32,627 nucleotides of DNA from Thermoanaerobaculia bacterium (GTDB lineage Bacteria; Acidobacteriota; Thermoanaerobaculia; Gp7-AA8), in the NCBI GenBank assembly GCA_016650215.1, contig JAENWF010000132.1, forward strand, positions 1 through 32,627. Reading direction: 5' to 3'. The translations under genes were made by a program, and so were the position numbers. This document shows, one piece after another, positions 10,227 to 18,499 of this stretch. Positions within the stretch are counted from its first letter, which is position 1, and each line of letters begins with the position of its first letter. The notes beneath the pieces were generated by a model. It saw nothing but the letters and a program-made list of their open reading frames with translations. It ran no database searches and was not told the DNA's origin.

Positions 10227-12539
10227 ATGCCCTTTGCGGGACGACACATCGAGATTCGTGGCGTAGTCCAGGGTGTCGGATTTCGTCCGTTCGTCCATCA
10301 GGCGGCACACCGCGACGGGATCACTGGCCGCGTGCGCAACGACTCGACTGGTGTTGTTATCGACGCATTTGGCGAAACGATGGCGCTGGAGAAATTCACC
10401 GGAAGGCTCGCGACCGACGCGCCTCCGGCGGCGCGAATCGCCGATCTCGCATGGCAGCCGATTCCGTTCGAGATCGTCACTGGGTTCGAGATCACGGCAA
10501 GCGCGCAGACTTCCGAACGAAACATTTCGATTCCTCCCGACCTCGCGATTTGTGACGACTGTCTGCGCGAAGTTCTCGATCCGGCCGACCGCCGTTATCT
10601 CTACCCCTTCACGAACTGCACGAACTGCGGACCGCGTTACTCGATCGTCCGCGACATCCCTTACGACCGCGCGCAGACGACGATGGCGAGGTTCGAAATG
10701 TGCGGGCGATGCCAGGCGGAGTACGACGATCCGCTCAATCGCCGCTTTCACGCACAACCGAATGCGTGTCCCGATTGCGGGCCGCGTCTGACCGCGCTCG
10801 ATCCCAGCGGGATTGAGGTTCGCACCAGTTTTGCGATCGGGTTTGCCGCGCGCGCGCTGAAGGCGCAACTGATCGTCGCGTTGAAAGGCATCGGCGGATT
10901 TCACCTCGCGTGCGATGCGACTTCCGCGATTGCGGTCCGGCGCCTGCGCGAACGGAAACGTCGCGATGCGAAGCCGCTCGCCGTGATGGTGCGCGATCTC
11001 GCCGCAGCTGAGGCGATTGCGGCGCTGACGAATGACGAGAAAAAACTCCTCGCTTCGGTGGAGCGGCCCATCGTCCTTGCCGCGCGCAGGGGAGAGCTGA
11101 TCGCTCCCGCGGTCTCCGGAGACAACCCCCTGATCGGAATCATGCTCGCGTACACGCCGCTGCATCACATTCTCCTCGCCGAGGCAGGAACGCCGCTCGT
11201 GATGACCTCGGGAAACCTTTCCGAAGAGCCGATGGCGTACGAGAACGCGCAGGCGATCGCTCAGCTCGGTGAAGTCGCCGATCTCTTCCTGGTGCACGAC
11301 CGCGAGATCGAAACGCGGGTCGATGATTCTGTTGCGCGGGTGATCGCGGGCACACCGACGCTGCTGCGCCGCGGACGCGGATACGTTCCGGGTGGCGTGC
11401 GCGTCACGACTCCGTTCGACGTTCCGGTACTCGCATGCGGTGCTCATCTGAAGAACGCCGTCTGCATCGGCACTGGACGCAACGCATTCCTCGGCCCGCA
11501 CGTCGGCGATCTCGAGACAGTCGCGTCGCTTCGCGCGTTCGAGGCGTCGATCGAGCAGATGAAACGCTTCATCGGTGTCGAGCCAACGATCATCGCGCAC
11601 GATCTTCACCCCGACTATCTCTCGACGCGATACGCGGAGGCGCAGTCAGGCGTCACGACGATCGCCGTGCAGCACCATCATGCGCACATCGTCAGTGCGA
11701 TGGCGGAGCATCACCTGAGCGGGCCGGTCATCGGCTTCGCGTATGACGGCGCCGGCTTCGGCACTGACGGGACGTCGTGGGGCGGCGAGGTGCTGATCGT
11801 GGACGAGCGCAGATTTACGCGCGCGGCGACGTTTCGGCCGATCGCGCTCGCCGGCGGCGACCAGGCGATCCGGCAGGTGTGGCGGATCGCGCTCGCGCTT
11901 CTCGATGATGCGTTCGAGGGCGAGGCGCCAGTGGACGCGCTTCCCCTTTTCGGCGAGGTGCCGCGTCGCGACATCGAGTCGGTTCGCCGCATGATCCAGC
12001 GGGGCGTGAACACGCATCGCGCGCGCGGAGTTGGGCGCTACTTCGATGCGCTCGGCTCGATCGGACTCGGACGCCCCGACTCCCGTTACGAGGGGGAAGT
12101 CGCGTTCCTCTGGAACATGATTGCGGATCCCGGCGAGAAGGGACTCTACCCGGTCGTGATCCGCGAAGGGGCCGGGCCGTGGGAGATCGATCCGCGTACG
12201 CTCGTGAGAGCCGCGGTGCTCGAGTTCATCGCGGGACGCGGCGCAGCAACCGTCTCTGCGCGTTTCCACAACACGATCGCGCGCGCGACGGTCGAGATCG
12301 CGCAGTCGCTCCTGACCATTCACGGAGAGATGCCGGTCATTCTGAGCGGGGGCTGCTTCCAGAACGCGCGCCTCACCGAGTCGGTCATCGCCGGACTCGC
12401 GCCGTTCACACGCGTCTACACCAACCATCAGATCCCGCCGGGTGACGGCGGAATCGCACTCGGCCAGGCTGTGATCGCGAACGCAATCGCGCGCGCCGGA
12501 GCCGTCGAAGATCGAAAAGAGGTCGCGCTATGTGTCTAG
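10227..12539 (+). CDS. hypF: Carbamoyltransferase HypF, [NiFe]-hydrogenase cyanide ligand synthesis
   Basis: Acylphosphatase domain VQGVGFRPFVHQAA; two CX2C zinc-finger pairs (CDDCLREV..CTNCGPRYS; CGRCQAEY..CPDCGPRL); YrdC-like domain; VQHHHAHIVSAMAEHHL; LSGGCFQNARLTE. Confidence 0.97.
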   Translation: MPFAGRHIEIRGVVQGVGFRPFVHQAAHRDGITGRVRNDSTGVVIDAFGETMALEKFTGRLATDAPPAARIADLAWQPIPFEIVTGFEITASAQTSERNISIPPDLAICDDCLREVLDPADRRYLYPFTNCTNCGPRYSIVRDIPYDRAQTTMARFEMCGRCQAEYDDPLNRRFHAQPNACPDCGPRLTALDPSGIEVRTSFAIGFAARALKAQLIVALKGIGGFHLACDATSAIAVRRLRERKRRDAKPLAVMVRDLAAAEAIAALTNDEKKLLASVERPIVLAARRGELIAPAVSGDNPLIGIMLAYTPLHHILLAEAGTPLVMTSGNLSEEPMAYENAQAIAQLGEVADLFLVHDREIETRVDDSVARVIAGTPTLLRRGRGYVPGGVRVTTPFDVPVLACGAHLKNAVCIGTGRNAFLGPHVGDLETVASLRAFEASIEQMKRFIGVEPTIIAHDLHPDYLSTRYAEAQSGVTTIAVQHHHAHIVSAMAEHHLSGPVIGFAYDGAGFGTDGTSWGGEVLIVDERRFTRAATFRPIALAGGDQAIRQVWRIALALLDDAFEGEAPVDALPLFGEVPRRDIESVRRMIQRGVNTHRARGVGRYFDALGSIGLGRPDSRYEGEVAFLWNMIADPGEKGLYPVVIREGAGPWEIDPRTLVRAAVLEFIAGRGAATVSARFHNTIARATVEIAQSLLTIHGEMPVILSGGCFQNARLTESVIAGLAPFTRVYTNHQIPPGDGGIALGQAVIANAIARAGAVEDRKEVALCV

Positions 12540-12811
12540 GAGTTCCGGGACGTGTCATCGAGATCAACGGAAGCATGGCAACGGTCGATTTCTGGGGCGT
12601 GAGGCGTCAGGTCAACCTCGACATCGTCGATGAGCCGGTCAAGCCGGGCGACTACATCCTCAACCACGTCGGCTTCGCGATTCGCAGAATCCCCGAGGAG
12701 TCGATTGCGGAGACGCTGTCGCTCTACGAGACGCTGATGAAGGAAGCGGAAGACGACGCGATGGCCGCCGACGTGCGCGCCGAGATCGCGGGAGCGGGAA
12801 GAGTGTCATGA
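12530..12811 (+). CDS. hypC: Hydrogenase maturation chaperone HypC/HybG/HupF
   Basis: N-terminal MCLGVPGRVIEI with essential Cys2; overlaps the hypF 3' end by 10 nt. Confidence 0.95.
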   Translation: MCLGVPGRVIEINGSMATVDFWGVRRQVNLDIVDEPVKPGDYILNHVGFAIRRIPEESIAETLSLYETLMKEAEDDAMAADVRAEIAGAGRVS

Positions 12812-13938
12812 ACGGGGCACGGCTGAAGTTTCGCGATCCAGAGCTTGCAAAGTCACTCGCCGCGACGCTCGCGAAGCTTGTCGACGACATCGGGCGGCCT
12901 GTTGCGGTCATGCACGTCTGCGGAAGCCACGAGCAGGCGATTGCGAAGTTCGGTCTCCGCTCGATGTTTCCGAAGAATCTCAACGTGATCATGGGACCCG
13001 GCTGCCCGGTCTGCGTGACCGACGTGCCGGAGGTCGACGAAGGCGTGGTGCTCGCCGGAAACGGCGTCCGCATCGCGACGTACGGCGACATGCTGAGAGT
13101 TCCCGGGACAGTGCGCTCGCTTTCCGATGCGCAGGCGCTCGGTGCGAAGATCGACGTCGTCTACAGTCCCGCTCAGGCGGTCGACATCGCGCGGAAGACC
13201 GACGAAGACATCGTCTTCTTCGCGACCGGCTTCGAAACGACGGCGGTCGCGACGGCGGCGGTCATCGTGAGCGATCCGCCGAAGAACTTCTCCGTGCTCT
13301 CGGCACACAAGTACATTCCGCCGGCCATGGAGATCGTTGCGGAGATGCCCGAGTCGCGCGTTGAGGGATTTCTCGCGGCAGGTCATGCGGCGACGATCAC
13401 CGGCACGGCCATATTCGAACCGTTCGTCGAGCGGCACAAGTTGCCTGTCGTCGTCGCCGGCTTCGAGCCGCTCGACATCCTCGCAGGACTCGTCGAGTTG
13501 GTGACGCTGATCCGCAACGGCACACCGCGTGTGGTGAATGCGTTCCCGCGCTGCGTGTCGCGCGAAGGGAACCTGAACGCGCAGGAGCTTCTGTGGCGCG
13601 TCTTCCGTCCGATCGGCGGACGCTGGCGCGGCATTGCGCACGTCCCGAACGGCAATCTACGGCTACGCGACGAGTACGCGCACGTCGATGCGCGCCGCAA
13701 GTACGAGATCAATGTCACGGCGCTGTGGGACTTCTCGCCGCCTCAACTCGCGAATCAGTGCATCTGCGGCGACATCATGGCGGGAATCCGTAACCCGATC
13801 GACTGCCGTCTCTTCAACAAGGAATGCGTGCCGGAGACGCCGGTCGGCGCGTGCATGGTGTCGAACGAAGGAACGTGCAAGATCTGGCACCTGTACGGCG
13901 GCGTTCCCGATCTTTCGGCACTGGAGGTTGCGTCATGA
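12808..13938 (+). CDS. hypD: Hydrogenase maturation factor HypD
   Basis: HVCGSHEQAIAKFGLRSMFP, GPGCPVCVTDVPEVDEG, FFATGFETTAVATAA, CVPETPVGACMVSNEGTC; overlaps the hypC stop. Confidence 0.97.
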   Translation: MNGARLKFRDPELAKSLAATLAKLVDDIGRPVAVMHVCGSHEQAIAKFGLRSMFPKNLNVIMGPGCPVCVTDVPEVDEGVVLAGNGVRIATYGDMLRVPGTVRSLSDAQALGAKIDVVYSPAQAVDIARKTDEDIVFFATGFETTAVATAAVIVSDPPKNFSVLSAHKYIPPAMEIVAEMPESRVEGFLAAGHAATITGTAIFEPFVERHKLPVVVAGFEPLDILAGLVELVTLIRNGTPRVVNAFPRCVSREGNLNAQELLWRVFRPIGGRWRGIAHVPNGNLRLRDEYAHVDARRKYEINVTALWDFSPPQLANQCICGDIMAGIRNPIDCRLFNKECVPETPVGACMVSNEGTCKIWHLYGGVPDLSALEVAS

Positions 13939-14909
13939 CGGTTGCCGCAATGCCGCTGAGCAACAGCGGACGTGTCTCGCTCAAGCAGGGTGGTGGTGGC
14001 CGCGCGATGCGCGCGCTCATCGAGCGTCTCTTCATCCGCGATTTTGCAGCGATGCCGTTCGACGGCGTCGGCCTCGCCGCGATGGACGACGGCGCGGCGA
14101 TTCCAATGGGGGACGAATGGCTCGTCATCACCACAGACTCGCATGTCATCCACCCGATCTTCTTTCCCGGCGGCGACATCGGCCGCATCTCCATCTGCGG
14201 CACCGTGAACGATCTGGCAATGATGGGTGCGACGCGGATCCTCGGCCTCACCTGTGGCGTCATTCTCGAAGAGGGATTTCCGCTCGAACAGCTCGAGGCG
14301 ATTCAGCGCTCGATCGTCGCGACATGCCTCGAGGCAGGAACGGTCATCGTCACCGGCGACACGAAGGTGATGGGAAGCGGCGAGATCGACGGCATCGCGA
14401 TCAACACGACCGGCATCGCGATGACGAAGCGCGTCATTCGCGACAATGCGCTCCGCGTGGGCGACCGGATCATCGTTACCGGGACGATCGGCGATCATGG
14501 CCTCGCGGTCATGGCCGCGCGGCATGGGCTGGAGCTGGAAGGCGATCTGAAGTCGGACGTCGCGCCGCTGAACTCGCTCATCGCTCTCGCAACGGCCGCA
14601 ATGCCCGAGGCGATCACCGCGATGAAGGATCCGACGCGAGGAGGTCTCGCGAGCGCGCTCCATGAGATGGCTTCGAAGAGCAACGTCGGCGTCATGTTGC
14701 GCGAGGCGAGCGTGCCTGTGACCGAAGCGGTACGCGCGGCCGGCGAAATTCTCGGCATTGACCCGCTGCATGTCGCGAACGAAGGGAAGGCCGTGATGGG
14801 CGTTCGTCCCGAAGACGCCGACCGCATGCTCGCGATTCTACGCAGCCATCCGCTCGGCCGCGACGCCGCCATCATTGGGACTGCATCACGGAGAGGCCGG
14901 GCTCATTGA
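13935..14909 (+). CDS. hypE: Hydrogenase maturation factor HypE; ORF ends early because of an apparent -1 frameshift, full gene probably to 14980
   Basis: ATG at 13935 overlaps the hypD stop; GGGGRAMRALIERLFIRDF; DDGAAI; GGDIGRISICGTVNDLAMMGA; KDPTRGGLASALHEMA. The expected C-terminal tail lies in another frame (next feature). Confidence 0.93.
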   Translation: MTVAAMPLSNSGRVSLKQGGGGRAMRALIERLFIRDFAAMPFDGVGLAAMDDGAAIPMGDEWLVITTDSHVIHPIFFPGGDIGRISICGTVNDLAMMGATRILGLTCGVILEEGFPLEQLEAIQRSIVATCLEAGTVIVTGDTKVMGSGEIDGIAINTTGIAMTKRVIRDNALRVGDRIIVTGTIGDHGLAVMAARHGLELEGDLKSDVAPLNSLIALATAAMPEAITAMKDPTRGGLASALHEMASKSNVGVMLREASVPVTEAVRAAGEILGIDPLHVANEGKAVMGVRPEDADRMLAILRSHPLGRDAAIIGTASRRGRAH

Positions 14910-14980
14910 TTCTCGACACAGGATTCGGAAAGAGGTTGCTGGCGGAGCCGGAAGGCGAGCCGCTGCCGCGCATATGCTGA
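14885..14980 (+). other. hypE: Out-of-frame HypE C-terminal tail ITERPGSLILDTGFGKRLLAEPEGEPLPRIC*
   Basis: Frame shifted relative to the upstream ORF (14885 mod 3 = 2, hypE frame = 0). It ends in PRIC, the conserved HypE C-terminus carrying the thiocarboxamide/thiocyanate Cys. Confidence 0.9.
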
Positions 14981-15705
14981 AAGAGTCCGCCACAGCCCGC
15001 GTCGCCGTCCTCTGCTCGAAGCGGGCTCCAGGGCTCGATGAGCTTTTGAGCCATCCGCAGCGCGGCAAGCTGTTCGAGATCAGCTGCGTCATCACGACCG
15101 AGAGCCATCTCATCGGTCAGGAGCGGATCGAAGCAGCGGGCGTTCCCGTGATGACCCACTCCATCCGACACTTCTTCGAGGAGCGCGGTGCACGGCTCAG
15201 CGATCGGAAGGTGCGCGCCGACTACGATGCGGTGACGGCTGCGGCGCTGCGGGTGATCGGCGTCGATACCGTGCTGCTTCTCGGCTACCTCTATGTGCTG
15301 ACTTCTCCGATGCTGGACATGTTTCCGGATCGGATTCTCAACATCCACGACAGCGATCTGACTCTCATTCGGCCGGATGGCAGTCGGCGCTACACAGGCC
15401 TTCATTCGACGCGCGACGCCATTCTCGCCGGCGAGACCGAGACGCGCAGTGCAGTCCATTTCGTGACATCGACGCTCGACGGCGGTCCGGTTCTGATGCT
15501 CAGCGATGCGTATCCGATCGCTCCCTTTGCGACCGAGGCTGCGCTGAGTGCTTCGATCGACATCGTGCGCGCGTACTCGTATGCGCATCGCGAGTGGATG
15601 ATGCGCAATGAGTGGGGATCTCTTGCAGCGCGATCTCTCGAGTACCTCGCGGCTGGAATCGTCAGCGTCGAGCGGAAAGACGACCGGGAGTTGGTGAGCG
15701 TATGA
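14974..15705 (+). CDS. PurN-like formyltransferase; candidate N-terminal half of a split HypX
   Basis: ATG at 14974 overlaps the restored hypE stop (atATGCTGA). NIHDSDLTLI (Asn-x-His), YTGLHSTRDAI, VHFVTSTLDGGPVL (Asp) match the formyl-THF-dependent formyltransferase active-site pattern. Confidence 0.8.
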   Translation: MLKESATARVAVLCSKRAPGLDELLSHPQRGKLFEISCVITTESHLIGQERIEAAGVPVMTHSIRHFFEERGARLSDRKVRADYDAVTAAALRVIGVDTVLLLGYLYVLTSPMLDMFPDRILNIHDSDLTLIRPDGSRRYTGLHSTRDAILAGETETRSAVHFVTSTLDGGPVLMLSDAYPIAPFATEAALSASIDIVRAYSYAHREWMMRNEWGSLAARSLEYLAAGIVSVERKDDRELVSV

Positions 15706-16547
15706 GCAACATTCAGATGGAAAGGGACGGCGGAGTCGGTCTCATCACGATCGATCGTAAGGAGCGTTTCAACTCTCTCGACGTTGAAACGGCACGCGAT
15801 CTCCGCAAGGCGGGACTGCAGTTCGCGCGCGATGCATCGGTTCGCGCGGTCGTCCTGCGCGGCGCCGGCGGCATCTTCTGCAGCGGCGCCGACCTGAAGT
15901 ACATACGGGCTGGCGGCGATGCACGAGATCTCGGCTACCTGCAGCCCGAGCGCGGCGCCGTTGCTCAGGGCGCTGATCCCGCTTTCGGTTCGATTTTCAA
16001 ACAGATCCTCGAGTACATTCACAGCACCATCTCCGAGATCCGCCGCGCAGCGAAGCCGTTCATCGCCGCCGTCGACGGGGTCGCCGCAGCCGGGGGATTC
16101 GGCCTTGCAATGTCGTGCGATCTCGTCTTCGCGTCGGAGCGCGCATCGTTCGAGTGGGCGTATTCGAAGACGGGACTCACCGGCGCGGAAAGCTCCACGT
16201 TCTTCCTTCCGCGTCTTCTGGGGTTTCGCCGCGCGATGGACCTGCTGCTGCTGAATCCGCGGCTCGATGCCCGGCGCGCGTACGAGATGGGGCTCGTCAG
16301 CGGTGTCTTTCCGACTGATGTCTTCGATGCTGAAGTGATGGCCGTCGCGCGAAAGCTCGCGGCGGGACCGACCGAAGCCCTCGGAATTGCGAAGCAACTG
16401 ATGAACCAGGCGGCCGGCATGGATCGGCTCGACTATCACCTCGATCGCGAACTCGAGAACCTGGCGCGTATCGCCGATGGCAGCAACTTCGCCGAAGGCC
16501 TTGCAGCGTTCTTCGAGAAGCGCCCACCTGAGTTCGCGGAAAGGTAG
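15702..16547 (+). CDS. Crotonase/enoyl-CoA hydratase-isomerase superfamily protein; candidate C-terminal half of a split HypX
   Basis: MSNIQMERDGGVGLITIDRKERFNSLD; FCSGADLKYIR; IAAVDGVAAAGGFGLAMSCDLVFA; GLTGAESSTFFLPRLLG. ATGA overlap with the upstream gene. Confidence 0.88.
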   Translation: MSNIQMERDGGVGLITIDRKERFNSLDVETARDLRKAGLQFARDASVRAVVLRGAGGIFCSGADLKYIRAGGDARDLGYLQPERGAVAQGADPAFGSIFKQILEYIHSTISEIRRAAKPFIAAVDGVAAAGGFGLAMSCDLVFASERASFEWAYSKTGLTGAESSTFFLPRLLGFRRAMDLLLLNPRLDARRAYEMGLVSGVFPTDVFDAEVMAVARKLAAGPTEALGIAKQLMNQAAGMDRLDYHLDRELENLARIADGSNFAEGLAAFFEKRPPEFAER

Positions 16548-16558
16548 ACTCAAAAATC

Positions 16559-17188
16559 ATGGATGGATGGTTCTTCGCACTCGTGGTCGCGGCGGCGACG
16601 GTCGGCTCCCTTCATGCGCTCGCCCCCGATCATTGGGTTCCTTTCGCCGCGCTCGGGCGTGCGCGAGGATGGAGCGCCGGGCGGACTGCGCGGCTGACCT
16701 TCGTCTGCGGCCTGGGACACGTGAGTGTTTCAGCGGCGTTCGGGATCGCGGCGCTGATGATCGGGCTTCAGAGCGTCAAGGCGCTCGGCGCGACACTGCA
16801 AGGCAATGCCGCCCTCCTGCTGATTGGGTTCGGCCTCGCATACATGACGTGGGGTCTGTGGCGGCGGTTCTCGCAGCGGCTCGCGCACGAGCACCATCCG
16901 CCCGGAGCTGGTCTCACGGAATGGTCGCTCTTTCTCTTCTTCTGCGCTGATCCTTGTGTCGCGGTGATCCCGATGATCATCGCCGCGTCGTCGCATGGCT
17001 GGGGCGCAGTCGCCGCGGTCATCGCCGTCTACGAGATCTCGATGTTCGTGACGATGCTGACTCTTGTGACGACGTCCCTCGCAGGAGTGCAGAAGCTGAA
17101 GTTTCATTGGCTCGATCACTACGGCGATGTCGTCGCCGGTGCGACGATCGTGATCCTCGGTGTGGTCGTGACGCTCCTCGGCGTGTAA
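16559..17188 (+). CDS. Nickel/cobalt permease-like membrane protein (NicO/UreH/TauE-type), 209 aa
   Basis: GSLHALAPDHWVPFAALGR contains HX4DH (HALAPDH); GLGHVSVS; His patch AHEHH; multiple TM helices; 11 nt downstream of the crotonase in a hyp operon. Confidence 0.8.
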   Translation: MDGWFFALVVAAATVGSLHALAPDHWVPFAALGRARGWSAGRTARLTFVCGLGHVSVSAAFGIAALMIGLQSVKALGATLQGNAALLLIGFGLAYMTWGLWRRFSQRLAHEHHPPGAGLTEWSLFLFFCADPCVAVIPMIIAASSHGWGAVAAVIAVYEISMFVTMLTLVTTSLAGVQKLKFHWLDHYGDVVAGATIVILGVVVTLLGV

Positions 17189-17288
17189 CAAAGCATTCCA
17201 CCCGCCGCGACGACCTCACAGCCGGCCGTCGCTCCTGTCACCGTTTGATCGCTCTCTACGAACCTAGGGTGTACGTGGAGGCTCGATA

Positions 17289-17906
17289 ATGGAGGTCAGG
17301 ACCGGCAAGGTCAAACTGGAGGGCGAGCTGTTCATGCCCGAAGCGCCAGTGGGGGTCATCCTCCGCTGCGTGGCTCCCGGCTCGCTCGGGAACGCGAGCG
17401 ATGCAGTGCTCGCGGAAGCATTCGGCAGGTACAGCATGGCGATGCTTCGCGTATCGTTGTTGACGGGAGAAGAGCTTGCGGTTGAACCGCAGACGCATCG
17501 CTATCAGCGCGACGCGGAGTTTCTGGCGGGAAGGGTCATCGACGTCGCGCAGTGGGTTCACGCGAATGCTGCGACTGCCGGGCTGCCGATCGGTTACTGC
17601 GGCTACTACGCGACGGCCGCTGCGGTACTCGTCGCCGCGACGCAGCGGCCCGACATCGTGAGCGCGGTCGTGGCAATCAACGGCCGGACCGATCTCGCCA
17701 ATGACTACCTGCGCGATCTCCGGACGCCGACGCTTCTCACGATCAACGAAATGCCTGTGCTGCGAATGAACCGCGAGGCCTTGTCGCTCCTGAAGGGCGA
17801 GCGGCGGATCGAGATCGTGCACGGTGATAGAGAAGCGGCTGTCTCAATCATGGTGGAGAAGAGCGTCCGCTGGTTCGCCGACAGAATGACGCTTGTCGCC
17901 GCGTAG
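17289..17906 (+). CDS. Alpha/beta-hydrolase (dienelactone-hydrolase-like) fold protein with apparently lost catalytic triad
   Basis: GYCGYYATAAAVLVAATQRPDIVSAVVAINGRTDLANDYLRDLRTPTLLTINEMPVLRMNREAL resembles DLH-like hydrolases, but the nucleophile elbow lacks Ser. Confidence 0.65.
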   Translation: MEVRTGKVKLEGELFMPEAPVGVILRCVAPGSLGNASDAVLAEAFGRYSMAMLRVSLLTGEELAVEPQTHRYQRDAEFLAGRVIDVAQWVHANAATAGLPIGYCGYYATAAAVLVAATQRPDIVSAVVAINGRTDLANDYLRDLRTPTLLTINEMPVLRMNREALSLLKGERRIEIVHGDREAAVSIMVEKSVRWFADRMTLVAA

Positions 17907-17911
17907 CTTCC

Positions 17912-18499
17912 TCAGTAGACAGAAAGCGACGGCGGAATCACAGGATGCCGCTCGATGTGCGGCGGCCGTTCGAGCATCAGCTCCGGATGATTGTGACGGA
18001 ACGACTCGCGGATGTGGCACGGCCAGCAGACGGCTTCGTGGGTCGCGAACACACTCGGGAGCAGTTCCGTCTGGATCTCCTTCCACTCGTGCGTCGAGCC
18101 GTCAGGCGCGCGCAGCGCGGGCGGGCGCTCATGCCACACGATTTCTTCGATCGCGTGCCCGCAGAATGCGCATGACTTTCCCTCGTACCATCGGGTGACG
18201 ATCGTCTTTACCGCACATGACCCGGGCGAAGACTCCACCTGGGCGAGACATTCCTGCCCGCATCCCGCCATCTCCGGCCACCGCGAGCACGTGCTGAGAC
18301 TGAGGGGTGTCTCGCCGGCGATCGCAGTCCACTTCGCCGCACGTGACGCATCGACGCGCACCGCGGCAGGTTTGTGGTTTTCAGGGCAGATGATGAGCCG
18401 CTGACCGCGAAACGTGCGCCACACGCGGAAGTATCCGCTCAGGAAGAAATAGGCGATCGTGAGGAGAATAGCGGCGACTAGGAACGTGAAAGCGGTCAT
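17912..18499 (-). CDS. Uncharacterised membrane-anchored Cys-rich protein, 195 aa
   Basis: N-terminal TM MTAFTFLVAAILLTIAYFFLSGYF; Cys motifs CPENH, CSRWPEMAGCGQECL, CAFCGH, CWPCH; GC-rich coding pattern; ends 5 nt from the convergent gene. Confidence 0.75.
   Translation of the reverse strand: MTAFTFLVAAILLTIAYFFLSGYFRVWRTFRGQRLIICPENHKPAAVRVDASRAAKWTAIAGETPLSLSTCSRWPEMAGCGQECLAQVESSPGSCAVKTIVTRWYEGKSCAFCGHAIEEIVWHERPPALRAPDGSTHEWKEIQTELLPSVFATHEAVCWPCHIRESFRHNHPELMLERPPHIERHPVIPPSLSVY

Noticed and set aside
10200-11609. 469-aa minus-strand ORF opposite hypF
   Set aside because: Arg/Asp-rich shadow ORF typical of GC-rich DNA; the opposite strand is an unambiguous hypF with full motif content.
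13634-14665. 343-aa plus-strand ORF across hypD/hypE (and the minus ORF 13755..14771)
   Set aside because: Arg/Ser/His-biased composition with no motifs, overlapping two well-supported genes in other frames.
14860-14890. Programmed -1 frameshift site as a firm explanation for split hypE
   Set aside because: No canonical slippery heptamer or obvious stimulatory structure seen, so an indel is more likely until reads are checked.
14875-14973. Extended start of the formyltransferase ORF (MGLHHGEAGLID...)
   Set aside because: This segment is the HypE C-terminal coding region in another frame; ATG 14974 overlapping the restored hypE stop is the better start.
15402-16553. 383-aa minus-strand ORF opposite the formyltransferase and crotonase genes
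   Set aside because: No recognisable domain; both plus-strand genes show strong family motifs and start/stop overlaps.
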